Positions 1-10,800 of a DNA stretch of 33,442 nt are shown one piece after another. Position 1 is the first letter of the stretch. Each line of letters opens with the position of its first letter. The position numbers and the translations under genes were made by a program. The notes beneath the pieces were generated by a model. That model had not been told where the DNA came from. It worked only from the letters and a program-made list of their open reading frames with translations, and ran no database searches. The stretch is from Bacteroidota bacterium (GTDB lineage Bacteria > Bacteroidota > Bacteroidia > Bacteroidales > Rikenellaceae): contig JAEZTA010000091.1 of NCBI GenBank assembly GCA_023443765.1, forward strand, positions 1-33,442, written 5' to 3'.

Positions 1-2211
1 TTTTGAATCGGGTCCCACTTCAAAAATAAAACTCCCCGGCTCCCAAATGGACTCCAACTGCTCGTTGTAAAATTTCAGGTCGTCCACCGTGACAATGAAC
101 CGAACCTCCTTCGTCTCCCCCGGCGACAAAACAACCTTTTCAAACGCCTTCAGTTCCTTTACGGGGCGCGAAATGCTCGCCACGGGGTCGCCGATGTAAA
201 GCTGCGCCGTCTCCGTAACCCGGAACTGTCCCGTGTTGCTGAGCGTAACCGTCACCTGAATCTCCCCTCCGGGACGCGCCGTATCGACCTTCAGGTTCGA
301 ATATTCCACTTTGCCGTAACTCAGTCCGTAGCCAAACGGATAGAGGGGTTCGTTCAGGCAGTCGATATAACCCGCCGTGTATTTCCCATACGGCACATAC
401 GGACGCCCGGTGGGCTTCGTGCTGTAATAAATCGGAATCTGGCCGACATTCACGGGGAACGACATCGCCAGTTTTCCCGAAGGATTGTATGCTCCGAACA
501 GAATGTCCGCCACGGCCTTTCCGCCCAGCACACCGGGCGCCCAGGCTTCCAGAATGGCCCCGCAATTCCGGTCCTCCCATTCGAGCGTCATCGGCCGGCC
601 GTTTACGAGGACAAGGACGATCTCTTTTCCGGCATCGGCCAATGCTTCGAGCAACCGGCGCTGCGTCTTTTGAAGGCCAATATCGGTCATGCTGGCCGAC
701 TCCCCGGACATCGAACTGGTCTCGCCCATCACAGCGACCACCACTTCGGCATCGCGGGCTGCCTCCAGTGCCTCCGCCAACAATTTGTCCGGATCGCCAT
801 GTCCCCCGATGTCATAGCGGATCACGCGCGCCAGATTCGGATTGTCGGTTACAATGGCCCCGGGCGCATATTTCAGGTTCCGGGTATACCCAGCCATTCC
901 GGCCTTCACCGTAACAACCTCGTCGGCATTGCCGGCAAGCACCCACGTTCCGAACAGGTCGGATTTATTGTCTGCAAACGGCCCGACCAAAGCAATTTTC
1001 GCATTTTTCTTTAACGGCAATACTCCGTCGTTCTTCAGCAATACCATCGAACTCCGGGCTGCCTCCAGGGCCAGTTTTTGCGCCTCCTCCTTTTGCGCCG
1101 CCCGCTTTCCGAGCCGGACGAACGGATCGGCAAACAACCCGAGTCTGTACTTTGCCACCAGTACGTTCCGGCATGCCCGGTCGATGTCCCCGACGGTTAC
1201 CGCCCCGGACTCCAAACCCTCTTTCAGGTTTTTGTAAACCCCTTCCGAGACCATGTCCATATCCAGTCCGGCCGCAAGCGCACGGGCCGCCACCTGCCCA
1301 AGGTTACCGAGGCCGTGGTTCGAGAGTTCGCCCACTGCCGTATAATCGCTCACCACCAATCCGTCAAATCCCCACTGCGAACGCAGCAGGTCGGTAAGCA
1401 GCCAGCGATTGGCCGTAGCCGGAACGCCGTTGATGTCGTTGAACGAGGTCATGATGCTCCCCGCCCCGGCATCGACCGCCGCTTTGTAAGGCGGCAGGTA
1501 AACCTGGTACATCCGATTCAGGCTCATGTCCACGGCATCGTAGTCCCGGCCGCCTTCGCCCGCTCCGTACAACCCGAAATGCTTGACACAGGCCATCACG
1601 GCATCCGCCCCGGCCAGATTCCCGCCCTGATACCCTTCAACCATAGCCGCGGCGATGCAGGACCCCAGGTAAGGGTCTTCGCCCGAACTCTCGGCCACCC
1701 GGCCCCAACGGGGATCGCGCACGATGTCGACCATCGGCGAAAACACCCAGTCGATTCCCTCCGACGACGCTTCGTCAGCCGCCGCACGCGCCGTCCGTTT
1801 CACAAGGTCCGTATCCCACGAACAGGCCAGCCCCAGCGGGATGGGAAATATCGTCCGGTGTCCGTGTATCACGTCCTGCCCGAAAATCAGCGGAATCCCG
1901 AGCCGCGAATTGCGCAAAGCATGCGTCTGCACTTCGATGCGCTCGTCCAGCGAACCGACGTTGAACAATCCCCCGACGACTCCCCGGGCAATCTTTTCAC
2001 TCACACCCTTGCTCTTCTCGACACCCGTCTGAAGGCTTCCGTCCCAGGTCAGCAGGTTCATCTGCCCGACCTTCTCTTCGAGGGTCATCCGCCCCATCAG
2101 GCTGTCGATGAATTTATCCATCTCCGTGTTTTCGGAGCCTCCGGCCGCACGAGCAGTACCAGCCAGCGCCATAGCGCCGAAAACGGCTATCAACAGGAAT
2201 TTGACTTTCAT
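1..2211 (-). CDS. GH3 beta-glucosidase (BglX-like), 3' end cut by window edge
   Basis: Exo-acting glycoside hydrolase family 3 enzyme, expected to release terminal beta-glucosyl (or similar) residues from oligosaccharides in the periplasm. The frame is open from the ATG at 2211 to base 1, giving 737 residues without a stop. BglX-type proteins are about 750-770 residues, so only a short C-terminal tail should be missing. Residues 1-22 look like a Sec signal peptide (hydrophobic run, then ARA/AG). The N-terminal (beta/alpha)8 domain carries RMTLEEKVGQM near residue 41, the KHF motif near 210 and GFDGLVVSDY near 281, placing the nucleophile Asp at about 289. The second domain shows GETSSMSGES, where the acid/base Glu of BglX-type enzymes lies. 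A fibronectin-III-like domain (FGYGLSY, then PVKELKAFEKV) closes it. It starts 17 bases after the upstream GH5-like gene stops, so it is probably co-transcribed. It differs clearly from the other GH3 at 3654-5846, so the two probably divide substrates. Family call is firm; linkage preference is inference. Confidence 0.9.
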   Translation of the reverse strand, partial: MKVKFLLIAVFGAMALAGTARAAGGSENTEMDKFIDSLMGRMTLEEKVGQMNLLTWDGSLQTGVEKSKGVSEKIARGVVGGLFNVGSLDERIEVQTHALRNSRLGIPLIFGQDVIHGHRTIFPIPLGLACSWDTDLVKRTARAAADEASSEGIDWVFSPMVDIVRDPRWGRVAESSGEDPYLGSCIAAAMVEGYQGGNLAGADAVMACVKHFGLYGAGEGGRDYDAVDMSLNRMYQVYLPPYKAAVDAGAGSIMTSFNDINGVPATANRWLLTDLLRSQWGFDGLVVSDYTAVGELSNHGLGNLGQVAARALAAGLDMDMVSEGVYKNLKEGLESGAVTVGDIDRACRNVLVAKYRLGLFADPFVRLGKRAAQKEEAQKLALEAARSSMVLLKNDGVLPLKKNAKIALVGPFADNKSDLFGTWVLAGNADEVVTVKAGMAGYTRNLKYAPGAIVTDNPNLARVIRYDIGGHGDPDKLLAEALEAARDAEVVVAVMGETSSMSGESASMTDIGLQKTQRRLLEALADAGKEIVLVLVNGRPMTLEWEDRNCGAILEAWAPGVLGGKAVADILFGAYNPSGKLAMSFPVNVGQIPIYYSTKPTGRPYVPYGKYTAGYIDCLNEPLYPFGYGLSYGKVEYSNLKVDTARPGGEIQVTVTLSNTGQFRVTETAQLYIGDPVASISRPVKELKAFEKVVLSPGETKEVRFIVTVDDLKFYNEQLESIWEPGSFIFEVGPDSK

Positions 2212-2228
2212 TTCAGGATTCTGTTTTC

Positions 2229-3647
2229 TCAATTATACAATCTGATCACGACTGACCGTCCGACTTCCGGAAGGACAAACGCCCCGCCTTCCACCGTCAC
2301 CTCCGTCCTCACATCCGACCACGGGTCGTAAAGCCCGGCCATCGAATAAATTTTACCCGGAACCAGGCTGTCCACCCGGATTCCGACATTCCGCTGAACG
2401 CCGGGCTCAACCCCTTCGACCAACTCGCTCTGCCACGTACCGGACCGGTTGCGACACCATATCAACGTCTGCGTCTTTCCTTCCAACCCGTAAAACCGCA
2501 ACCTTCCGGCATCGCGGACAAACGGGGTGAACTGTTCCGCCACCGGATCGACGCCCTCAACGGCCCGGGCGAACCGCAGGAAGTGATACCACAATCCGTT
2601 GCGCTCGATGTAATGGTCCCAGTGCCACATGGCCCCGGACCCCGCAGCGCCGCAGAAGAACGGTGCGAAGACCATGTCGTGCATAAGCACCCCCAGCGTG
2701 TCCCGTATGTAGAGTTTCGACGGCCCCGAGTGATTCGGTTCGACAGCCCCGATTTCGTTGACCACGACCGGGCGGTCCTGCACATAGCGCTTCGCAAAAC
2801 CGACAGCCGAACTCACAAGCACGTCGATATCGCCCTTCACCGGAGCATAGGTCCGCTCAGCCTGGTCGAGGTAGCGGTGAATGGCGACGAACCGGTTCGA
2901 ATCGAGTCCGAAAAGCTTCACATACGATTTCTCCGCACCTTCGGTATCGAGACTGCCCAGGGTTTGCGTGACGAGGTGATGGGGGAACAAAGCCTGAATA
3001 CGCGGCAACATCTCCCGCGTGAAATCGTACCACCCGGCATTCCTCCACGCCGCGGCGTCCATCTCATTCCAGAGTTCCCATGCATAAACCGACGGATTAT
3101 CGGCATACCTTTCGGCCAGGGCTTTCGCCCGGTTGTGGTAGGACTGCCGGCCACGCTGGGTGGTCACATATTCGTCGATGTCGGCAAATGTGGTCGCCAA
3201 CGCTTTGCTGGTCGCCCAGCCGTCGCGCCGCGTCAACTCGGGTGCGATGAAACGGATGTGCTGCAACGCAAATTTCACCCTCACGCCGTATTTCGCCGCC
3301 AACTCCAGGAAACGGTCTATCCGCCGGAAACGTGCCGGGTCATACACCCCTTCGGCCTCGTGTTCGATCTCCAGGAAACCGCCGCTGATCCAGACCCGGA
3401 TGGCATTGACGCCGTTGCGTTCGAAATTCCGGAAATACCGTTCCACCTCCGCAAATTCGGGTTCGTCGTTTTCATCCCCGTTGCCGTCTGCGGGCAGGTA
3501 GTTGACCGACACCGGAATCCACCCGCGGCCATCGAGTTCGAAATAGCCCGGACAACTCCTGCTGATACCGACATACCCGCCCGGCGCCCCGGCCGGGCAC
3601 GACGCGAGACAGCACAGACACAACAGATTCAAAAGAAGCAGTTTCAC
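2229..3647 (-). CDS. GH5-like (clan GH-A) lipoprotein glycosidase
   Basis: Encodes 472 residues. The N-terminus MKLLLLNLLCLCCLASC has a good lipobox (LASC, Cys17), so the protein is probably lipid-anchored. The next ~340 residues look like a clan GH-A (beta/alpha)8 barrel: VNAIRVWISGGF near residue 80, YAWELWNEMD with the probable acid/base Glu195, HRYLD near 257, and VVVNEIGAV with the probable nucleophile Glu298. The last ~100 residues look like a beta-sandwich (GLEGKTQTLIWCRNR onward) of the kind that follows many GH5-type barrels. The fold and catalytic pair resemble GH5 mannanase/glucanase-type proteins, but I cannot fix the subfamily and another GH-A family is possible. It is 6 bases after the upstream GH3 gene and 17 before the next, inside the run of enzyme genes. 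It may act as an endo-enzyme or disaccharidase on the same glycan. Confidence 0.75.
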   Translation of the reverse strand: MKLLLLNLLCLCCLASCPAGAPGGYVGISRSCPGYFELDGRGWIPVSVNYLPADGNGDENDEPEFAEVERYFRNFERNGVNAIRVWISGGFLEIEHEAEGVYDPARFRRIDRFLELAAKYGVRVKFALQHIRFIAPELTRRDGWATSKALATTFADIDEYVTTQRGRQSYHNRAKALAERYADNPSVYAWELWNEMDAAAWRNAGWYDFTREMLPRIQALFPHHLVTQTLGSLDTEGAEKSYVKLFGLDSNRFVAIHRYLDQAERTYAPVKGDIDVLVSSAVGFAKRYVQDRPVVVNEIGAVEPNHSGPSKLYIRDTLGVLMHDMVFAPFFCGAAGSGAMWHWDHYIERNGLWYHFLRFARAVEGVDPVAEQFTPFVRDAGRLRFYGLEGKTQTLIWCRNRSGTWQSELVEGVEPGVQRNVGIRVDSLVPGKIYSMAGLYDPWSDVRTEVTVEGGAFVLPEVGRSVVIRLYN

Positions 3648-3653
3648 GATAAT

Positions 3654-5846
3654 CTATTTTACATGGATGGTTACAGAACTCACAATATCGCCCGACGACG
3701 TACCGCAATATAGGATATATTTATCGGATTCCACCTTCCAGCCGCCCGATTTTTCGTCGTAAAATGCGAAATCGGCCACAGGCAGTTCGAACCTCACTTC
3801 GCACGACTCCCCGGCTTCGAGGAAGACCTTCCGGAAGGCTTTCAACTCCTTCACGGGCCTTACGACCGAAGGATGTCCCTGTCCCACATAAACCTGAACC
3901 GTCTCCGCCCCGGCCCGGCCGCCGTTGTTGGCCAGCGTCATGCGGACCACAACCGAGTCCCCTTTGGCATAGGTCTTCCGATCGGCCGAAGCCTTCCCGC
4001 AGACAAACGTCGTATAGGACAACCCATATCCGAACGGGAACCGGGGCCGGATTTTTTTCGTGTCGTGCCAGCGATAGCCCACCAGTATATCCTCCATGTA
4101 GGTCTGTTCGCCCCCGATACCGGGATAGGACTTTTCACCGAAGGCATGCGCCCCGTTGTCGGCAAGTTTCTCCGGAAAGGTGAAGGGCAGTTTCCCCGAG
4201 GGATTCACCTCGCCCGCAATGACCCGGGCGAGCGCCGTCCCGGCTTCCGAACCGAGGTACCACGCCTGCATCACGCCCTGCACCCGATCCAGCCACGGCA
4301 TAGCGACCGCATTGCCACCAACGAGCACCACGCCGACATTCCTGTTCACCGCCACGATCTGTTCGAGCAGTTCATTCTGGCCGAACGGCAGGTCGTACGA
4401 AATCCGGTCCCCCGCCTCGCAATCCTGAAGGTGGTTCTTGTTGAGTCCTCCGACGAAGAGCACGACATCGGCATCGGCCGCCATCTTCACAGCCAGCCGC
4501 CGGAGCGAATCAGCATCGTACGGAGATTCGACCTCCCGGCCGTAAACCGAAGGCCCCGAGCCGTATCCCAGCGTATGCACAATGACCCCGGAGCCATACT
4601 CCTGCTGCAACCCTTCCAGCGGCGATAGTTCGTGCCGGACCTTGAGTTCCGACGATCCGCCCCCGAGGGTGAGTTGTTTGACGGCATTTTCGCCAATTAC
4701 CAATATCTTTTCATAACGCCCTTTTTCGATCGGGAAAAAGCCGTTGTCGTTCTTCAGCAATACAATCCCCTCCTCCGCGATCCGACGGGCGACGCCGGCA
4801 TGCTCCTGCGTAGCGAGTGACCCGAGCGGCCGGGCGGGATTTAGTTTCGTGCGCATCGTCAGTCTCAACAGCCTGCGCACCTTGTCGTCGATCACCGACT
4901 CCGCGATTTCGCCGCTGCGAACCAGTTCCAGCAACGGTCCCGCCATGTAATAATTGTCGAAAGCCGTTTCGCCGTAGGACTTAAGCCCGTCGGTCCAGGT
5001 TCCCATTTCTACATCGAGACCGCACAGCGCAGCCTCGCGGGTATCGTGCACCCCGCCCCAGTCTGAAACCACCACCCCGTCGAACTTCCAGTCCTTCTTC
5101 AGGATTCGGTTCAGCAGGAAATCGTTGTGGCAGCCGTGCTGCCCCCTTATCCGGTTGTACGACCCCATGACACACCAGGCGCCGCCCTCCTCCACGCAGG
5201 CTTTGAAAGCCGGCAGGTAGATTTCATGCAATGCCCTGTCGCTCAGCGTCACATTCACCCAATGGCGCCACGTTTCCTGGTTGTTCAGCGCATAATGCTT
5301 GACACAGGCCGCTACGCCGTTGCTCTGAAGCCCCTGAATATAAGGCACAGCCATCCGCGAAGCCAGCAGGGGGTCTTCGCCCATGTATTCGAAATTCCGT
5401 CCGTTCAGCGGCGTCCGGTAAATATTCACGCCCGGCCCCAGCAACACATCCTTGTTGCGGTAACGGGCCTCTTCGCCGACGGCAACCCCGTACGCGTAGG
5501 CCAGTTCGGGATTGAAGGTGGCCGCAAGACACGTCAGGGCCGGAAATGCCGTACAGTAATCGCTCGTCCAGCCGGCATAGTCGAAATTGCTCCAGTTGAT
5601 CTCGGCGCGCACCCCGTGCGGGCCGTCGCTCATCCACAACTCCGGAATGCCGAGGCGGGGAACCCCGGGCGAACTGAACATGGCCTGCGCATGCACCATG
5701 GCGATCTTCTCCTCCAGCGTCATCCGCCCCAGAATCGCCTCCACACGTCCTTCCGCCTGCCGGACGCTGTCGACGGGCGACACCCCGGAAGCCCCGGCGG
5801 AAACCACGGTCCAAAGCCCGGTCAGCAACAAAACGACTCTTTTCAT
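3654..5846 (-). CDS. GH3 beta-glycosidase
   Basis: Complete 730-residue glycoside hydrolase family 3 enzyme with a signal peptide (hydrophobic segment to about residue 20, cleavage near AGAS). Motifs in order: RMTLEEKIAMVH near 41, LWMSDGPHGVR near 70, NGRNFEYMGEDP near 148, CVKHYALNNQE near 181, and FDGVVVSDWGGV with the nucleophile Asp at 262. The second domain follows (VLFVGGLNKNH near 480), then a C-terminal fibronectin-III-like domain (FGYGLSYTTF, PVKELKAFRKV). GPHGVR and NNQE are typical of the beta-glucosidase branch; beta-xylosidase or beta-galactosidase activity cannot be excluded. The ATG lies 1 base from the stop of the preceding gene, which suggests translational coupling. Expected to act in the periplasm on imported oligosaccharides. 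Confidence 0.92.
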   Translation of the reverse strand: MKRVVLLLTGLWTVVSAGASGVSPVDSVRQAEGRVEAILGRMTLEEKIAMVHAQAMFSSPGVPRLGIPELWMSDGPHGVRAEINWSNFDYAGWTSDYCTAFPALTCLAATFNPELAYAYGVAVGEEARYRNKDVLLGPGVNIYRTPLNGRNFEYMGEDPLLASRMAVPYIQGLQSNGVAACVKHYALNNQETWRHWVNVTLSDRALHEIYLPAFKACVEEGGAWCVMGSYNRIRGQHGCHNDFLLNRILKKDWKFDGVVVSDWGGVHDTREAALCGLDVEMGTWTDGLKSYGETAFDNYYMAGPLLELVRSGEIAESVIDDKVRRLLRLTMRTKLNPARPLGSLATQEHAGVARRIAEEGIVLLKNDNGFFPIEKGRYEKILVIGENAVKQLTLGGGSSELKVRHELSPLEGLQQEYGSGVIVHTLGYGSGPSVYGREVESPYDADSLRRLAVKMAADADVVLFVGGLNKNHLQDCEAGDRISYDLPFGQNELLEQIVAVNRNVGVVLVGGNAVAMPWLDRVQGVMQAWYLGSEAGTALARVIAGEVNPSGKLPFTFPEKLADNGAHAFGEKSYPGIGGEQTYMEDILVGYRWHDTKKIRPRFPFGYGLSYTTFVCGKASADRKTYAKGDSVVVRMTLANNGGRAGAETVQVYVGQGHPSVVRPVKELKAFRKVFLEAGESCEVRFELPVADFAFYDEKSGGWKVESDKYILYCGTSSGDIVSSVTIHVK

Positions 5847-5847
5847 A

Positions 5848-7866
5848 TCAGTTCCATTTTACGACGATCGTCATTTCGGGCCCGATCTCGATTTTCCGGT
5901 TCTTCACCGCATATTTCCGATCCGGGAAGATCGTCTCGGGTTTAAGCCCCGCATCGGGCACTTGCAGCGAAACGGTCTGGGTTACGCCACTCTTGTTGAT
6001 CAGCACCGTCACGTAATCCCGGCCGCTGGCGAGCGTCTGCATGATAACCCCCGGATGGTGTTCCCCGAAGGAAAATGCACTTTTGGCCACCTGCGCGGCA
6101 AACTCCCTGCGCAGAAAATCCGCCAACGGCGCCTTGTTCTGGGTCCGGATAGCCCCGAGGCCGACCAGCGACGGAATCCACACCACACTGCCCTGCCCGT
6201 AGCTGTTTCGGACTGCGGTAATGTAACGCCCGCTGCCGCAGAACGGGACGGCCGTCCCGGGATGGATATAGCCTTTCCACAGATGCGCAGGCATCCCCTC
6301 CGGCAGGCTTCCGGTCTCATCTCCCGGACGGCAGTCCACCTCCCGGAGCTCTCCCCCGAATACGTCGGCCAGCGGGAATCCGGTATTATGAAGGCTCTGC
6401 ATATTCTCGTCGTAAAAGGCCGAAAGTCCCTCGACCAGCAATTTGCCGCCGCGCTCCACAAACCGCCGGATGTCATCCCAGCGGTAAGAGGGAATCGCCA
6501 CCTGGTTGGCGAACACGACGCATTCGCCCGAATAGTCCGCCCGGTTCCAGTCGAACTCGTTGATCTCCCCGACATTGGCCTTGACGCCGTTTTCGGCCAG
6601 CAGTTCATAGAACGCCACGACCGATTTCATGACGCCGCCCTGGTTGCGGCCCTCGTAATTGAGGTCGTTCTTGTTGATGCCCTGCGCCTTGCTCTCGATC
6701 CACAGCGATTCCCGGTTGTAGAGAATCGTGATGGGAGAACCCACCGCCCTGGCATTGCGGAAAAGGGCTTGATTCCGGTCCAGACACGCCGCCACCTCTT
6801 TCACGGCATCGAGCCGGCACGTGTTGTTACCCTGAAAGTCGATCAGGGCCCACTCCCCGGCCTCCTCGCCGACGGAACGCGGATTGAGCGACCAGAAGAT
6901 AATCCCCTGCGCACCGGTCCCGATTCCGGTCCAGAGCCACTGCGTGATCTCCTCGCCCGTGGGGCAAAACGCCTTGTCGCCGCTGTACGTATTGTTGCCG
7001 CCCTGCAATTCGGTGATCAGGAACGGCAGGTCGCCGGCCCCCGAGCGGATGATCTCGCAGTTCGCCGCGAGTGCGACCGCATAACGGCTCCGCTGGAAAT
7101 AGTTGAAATGCCAGCTCGGATGCGCCGACGTTCCCAGCGAGGTCAGAAACTTGCGCCAGGCCGGGAAATCGTATTCGGCGATATTTTCGAACAACTGGTG
7201 GTTGTTGACATGAATTTCGCTGTGCGCATCATGCTCACGCACACGCGCCGCGAGCCACCCGAGATACCACGTATTGTAATCGGTCACGAATCGCTGCCGC
7301 TCGAAACTCACGAGCCGCCGGTACGGTGTTTTGTAAGAGTTTTCCGGCAGACTGTCGCGCCACTGGCGGTAGTGTCTATCCGTAAATTCCCCTTCGGGAA
7401 TCCAGCCGCTGGTTCCGGGCTCGTTGATCAGCACCCAGCCGTAGAGTGAACTGAAGCGGCTGAAATGGCCGACCGTCCGGGCGATGTAATTTTCGATACG
7501 CGCCAGATGAGCCTCGTCCGAGGGCAGTTTGAACCCGCCCAGCGACACGGCGTTGTTCTTATCGAGCGGAAAAAGGGTCGCAAAAATCCGGATGTTGTAC
7601 TTCTCGGCCGCGGCAAACGCCTTGTCGAACAACGAAAAATCCCACGTGTCCGACGATGTGTCGTGCATATACTCCTCGAACATCCGGATCCGGCAAACCC
7701 TCATCCCGTTCCGGTCGAGAATCCGAAACCAGCTCTCGATCTCACGGTCGGTCTGCCCGGGTTCGATAATCACCTGCCCGCCCAACATGGGAACCTCCGT
7801 TTGCGCGCCCGCCGCACAGGGGACAGCGCACAGCAACGCAAGACAAAAATACCTGATTATATTCAT
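5848..7866 (-). CDS. GH42/GH164-like beta-galactosidase or beta-mannosidase
   Basis: 672 residues with a Sec signal peptide (MNIIRYFCLALLCAVPCAAG, then AQ). An N-terminal clan GH-A barrel runs to about residue 380: LYGWVLINEP places the acid/base Glu at 149, and PFLITELQGGN places the nucleophile Glu at 286. A flavodoxin-like trimerisation-type domain follows at about 395-560 (YSGECVVFANQV, GGKLLVEGLSAF), then a small C-terminal beta domain ending in VVKWN. This is the architecture of GH42 beta-galactosidases. However, the two catalytic Glu are only 137 residues apart, which is short for GH42 and, as I recall, equals the spacing in the founding GH164 beta-mannosidase. I therefore leave both families open. 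It lies 24 bases after the GH2 gene and 1 base before the next GH3 start, within the enzyme operon. Confidence 0.75.
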   Translation of the reverse strand: MNIIRYFCLALLCAVPCAAGAQTEVPMLGGQVIIEPGQTDREIESWFRILDRNGMRVCRIRMFEEYMHDTSSDTWDFSLFDKAFAAAEKYNIRIFATLFPLDKNNAVSLGGFKLPSDEAHLARIENYIARTVGHFSRFSSLYGWVLINEPGTSGWIPEGEFTDRHYRQWRDSLPENSYKTPYRRLVSFERQRFVTDYNTWYLGWLAARVREHDAHSEIHVNNHQLFENIAEYDFPAWRKFLTSLGTSAHPSWHFNYFQRSRYAVALAANCEIIRSGAGDLPFLITELQGGNNTYSGDKAFCPTGEEITQWLWTGIGTGAQGIIFWSLNPRSVGEEAGEWALIDFQGNNTCRLDAVKEVAACLDRNQALFRNARAVGSPITILYNRESLWIESKAQGINKNDLNYEGRNQGGVMKSVVAFYELLAENGVKANVGEINEFDWNRADYSGECVVFANQVAIPSYRWDDIRRFVERGGKLLVEGLSAFYDENMQSLHNTGFPLADVFGGELREVDCRPGDETGSLPEGMPAHLWKGYIHPGTAVPFCGSGRYITAVRNSYGQGSVVWIPSLVGLGAIRTQNKAPLADFLRREFAAQVAKSAFSFGEHHPGVIMQTLASGRDYVTVLINKSGVTQTVSLQVPDAGLKPETIFPDRKYAVKNRKIEIGPEMTIVVKWN

Positions 7867-7890
7867 GATCGTTTCATTATCAATATTCGA

Positions 7891-10800
7891 CTACTCCCCT
7901 TTCAGGGTAAAGCCGTATCTGTAAACCTTATTGGCAAGTACGAATTCCTTGTGCACGCGCGGCGACCAACTATCGTCCCCGCCCAGTCCCATCTGGGCCA
8001 TATCCAGGTGCAGGAAGGTCTTACCGCCCCGTTCCAGGAGGTGCGTCGTCCTCGAATCGTACAGGTCGCGGTCGGCATAGTCCTGCACGTTGAAGTTGAG
8101 CAGGTTTCCGGCGCCCGAGACCAGCAGGCCGCCACCCCGTTCCGATTTCAGCCTCAACCAGCGGACATCGGTTTTGTTCCCGTTCTCCTGGGGCATCACA
8201 TAGCCGAAATGCTGATCAGCCACCCGACCCGAATAAAGCCCGACGAACGCCGACTCCTTACGGTCTTCATAACTCTCGAACGGGCCCCGTCCGAACCACT
8301 CCACGGAGTCGTAATCCGCAGGCAGCGCCGCATACATCCCGATCCGGGCAGGCGGCGGAAGCCGGTCGCCGATTTCGAACGTATTCTCCACCCCGACCCG
8401 ACCGTCGGCATAGACCGAATAGACTGCTTCGTGGAGGATGGCCCCATCCCGGCATTCGAGCCTGTTGAGCACCGTAACATCCACCTTGGACGGCTGGTCA
8501 ATCACTTTTACCGACACGGGCACAATCCGGTAGTCGCCATACCCGGCCTTCTCCCAACGCCCGTAATAAGAGCCATCCCCGCCGCCGCGGTCGTTATCGG
8601 TCGGAACCCGCACGAAGCAGGGCCGCATCGGTTCCGCCAACAGCTCCCGGCCATTGTAGTTCAGGCTTGCGATCACCCGCTCCGCGGCATCGAACACGAC
8701 ACTGAAACCATCCCCGTAAACGACCAATCCGCGACTTTCACTTGCCACCCGCAGCGGATGTTTCCGATCATCCACCCCGATCGGCTCCGCGTCGGGAGCG
8801 TAGTCGAAGGCGATCTGCTCCGAAGCCACCTCATAACCTGCCGGAAGGGCCAGGTCGGCCTCCTTGGTGCGGAAACTGAAATTGAAATGATACTCATCGC
8901 CCCGTTTGATCAGCCCCCGGTCGAAACCGATCCGGACGAACTCCGCCGAGCGGGGTGCAATAGCGAGGTCGCCAATAACTCCCGAAGCGACTCCGGAACC
9001 GTTTTCGGTGATCGACCAATGCAGTTCGACCCCTTCCGACGAAACAAAATAGTTGTCGTTCGTCACGGTAAACGCCCCTTCGTTGACATCGACGTTCTTC
9101 ACGTTGAAATTCTGGAACACCTTCTTCACCTCATTGATCTCGGGCTGTACCGTCCGGTCGGGGTTGACCAACCCATCGTTCGTATTGGCGCCGTCGCTGT
9201 AATTGACTACGTTCCAGTACTCCCTGCCGCTGTCGTCCTTCGACCGCAGTCCCTGGTCGACCCAGTCCCAGATAAAGCCGCCCTGCATCCGCTCGTACGA
9301 GTAGAACAGGTCCCAGTATTTGCGAAAATTCCCCAATCCGTTACCCATGCTGTGCGCATATTCGCAGATAATCATCGGACGCGTCCGGTCCCCGTTGAAA
9401 AGCCACTCCAACCTATCGAAAGTGGGATACATCGTACTGATGATGTCGAAACGGGTCATCGCCTGCGCATAAGCAGGGTTCTGCGACTCGTAATGAACCG
9501 GGCGACGCTGGGGGTCGGCGGCCCTGACCGCCTCACAGGCTGCATCGAAATTGGGCCCGACGCCCGACTCGTTGCCCAGCGACCAGAAGATGATCGACGT
9601 GTGGTTCTTGTCCCGCGCAACCATGTTTTTATTGCGTTCGACGATCGCAGTCTTCCATTCAGGCTGCTCGCCGATATAATACCCCTTCTCCCACAATCCG
9701 TGGCTCTCGATATTCGCCTCGTCCATGACATAGAGACCGTAACGATCGCACAGGGCGTAAAACTCCGGGTGATTCGGGTAATGCGAAGTCCTGACGGCGT
9801 TGATGTTGTGCCGCTTCATCAGCAGAATATCCTCCACCATCGACTCCCGGGTCACATACCGGCCCGTATAGGGGTCGAATTCGTGACGGTTCACCCCCTT
9901 GATCTTCACCGGCTGCCCGTTCACGAGCAGCAGCCCGCCGCGAATCTCCACCCGGCGGAACCCGACGGGTTGCGCCATCGCCTGCAACACATTGCCGCGG
10001 GCATCCAGCAACTCGATGCCTGCCGTATACAACGCCGGCGCTTCGGCGCTCCATTTCGCGGGAGCGGCCACCCGGCGAACCATGCCGACATTCGCCTCCC
10101 CGCCTGCGGGAACACGCACCGGGTCCGATTCGGCCGTGAAAACCCGGTCGCCCGAAGGGGATTTGAACGTCACCCGCACCTTGCAGTCCGAGCGCTTCGC
10201 TCCAGCATTCCGAAGGCTGAAATTCAACTTCAGACTACCGTCCCGAAGGTCGTCATCCAACTCGGGATATATCCCGAAATCGCGGATATGGGTCTTCGGC
10301 AGCGCATACAGGAATACGTCGCGGTAGATGCCGCTGAAACGCCAGAAATCCTGGTCTTCGAGGTACGAACCGTCCGACCAGTTGAATACCTGCACCGCCA
10401 GACTGTTCTCCCCTTCGGCCAGGTAGCCGGAAATGTTGAATTCCGCCGGCAGCATGCCGTCTTCGTGGTACCCGACCTGACGGCCGTTCACCCAGAGGTA
10501 CATAGCCGACTGTACGCCCCCGAAGTGGATGAACACCTCCGAGCCGTCCCATTCCGCCGGAACCGTAAACGTCCGCCGGTACAGCCCCACCGGATTATAA
10601 TCCGTGGGGACCTTTGGCGGATTCGGTTCGAACGGGTATTTTATATTCGTAAACACCGGAGGGTCGTACTCCCCCTGCAACTGCCAGTTGCCCGGCACGC
10701 TGATCCGGTCCCACCCGGAACCCGCTGCCCCGGGTTTGTAAAACCCTGCTGGAACCGCCCCGGGATTTACGCAATACCTGAAATCCCACACCCCGCTGAG

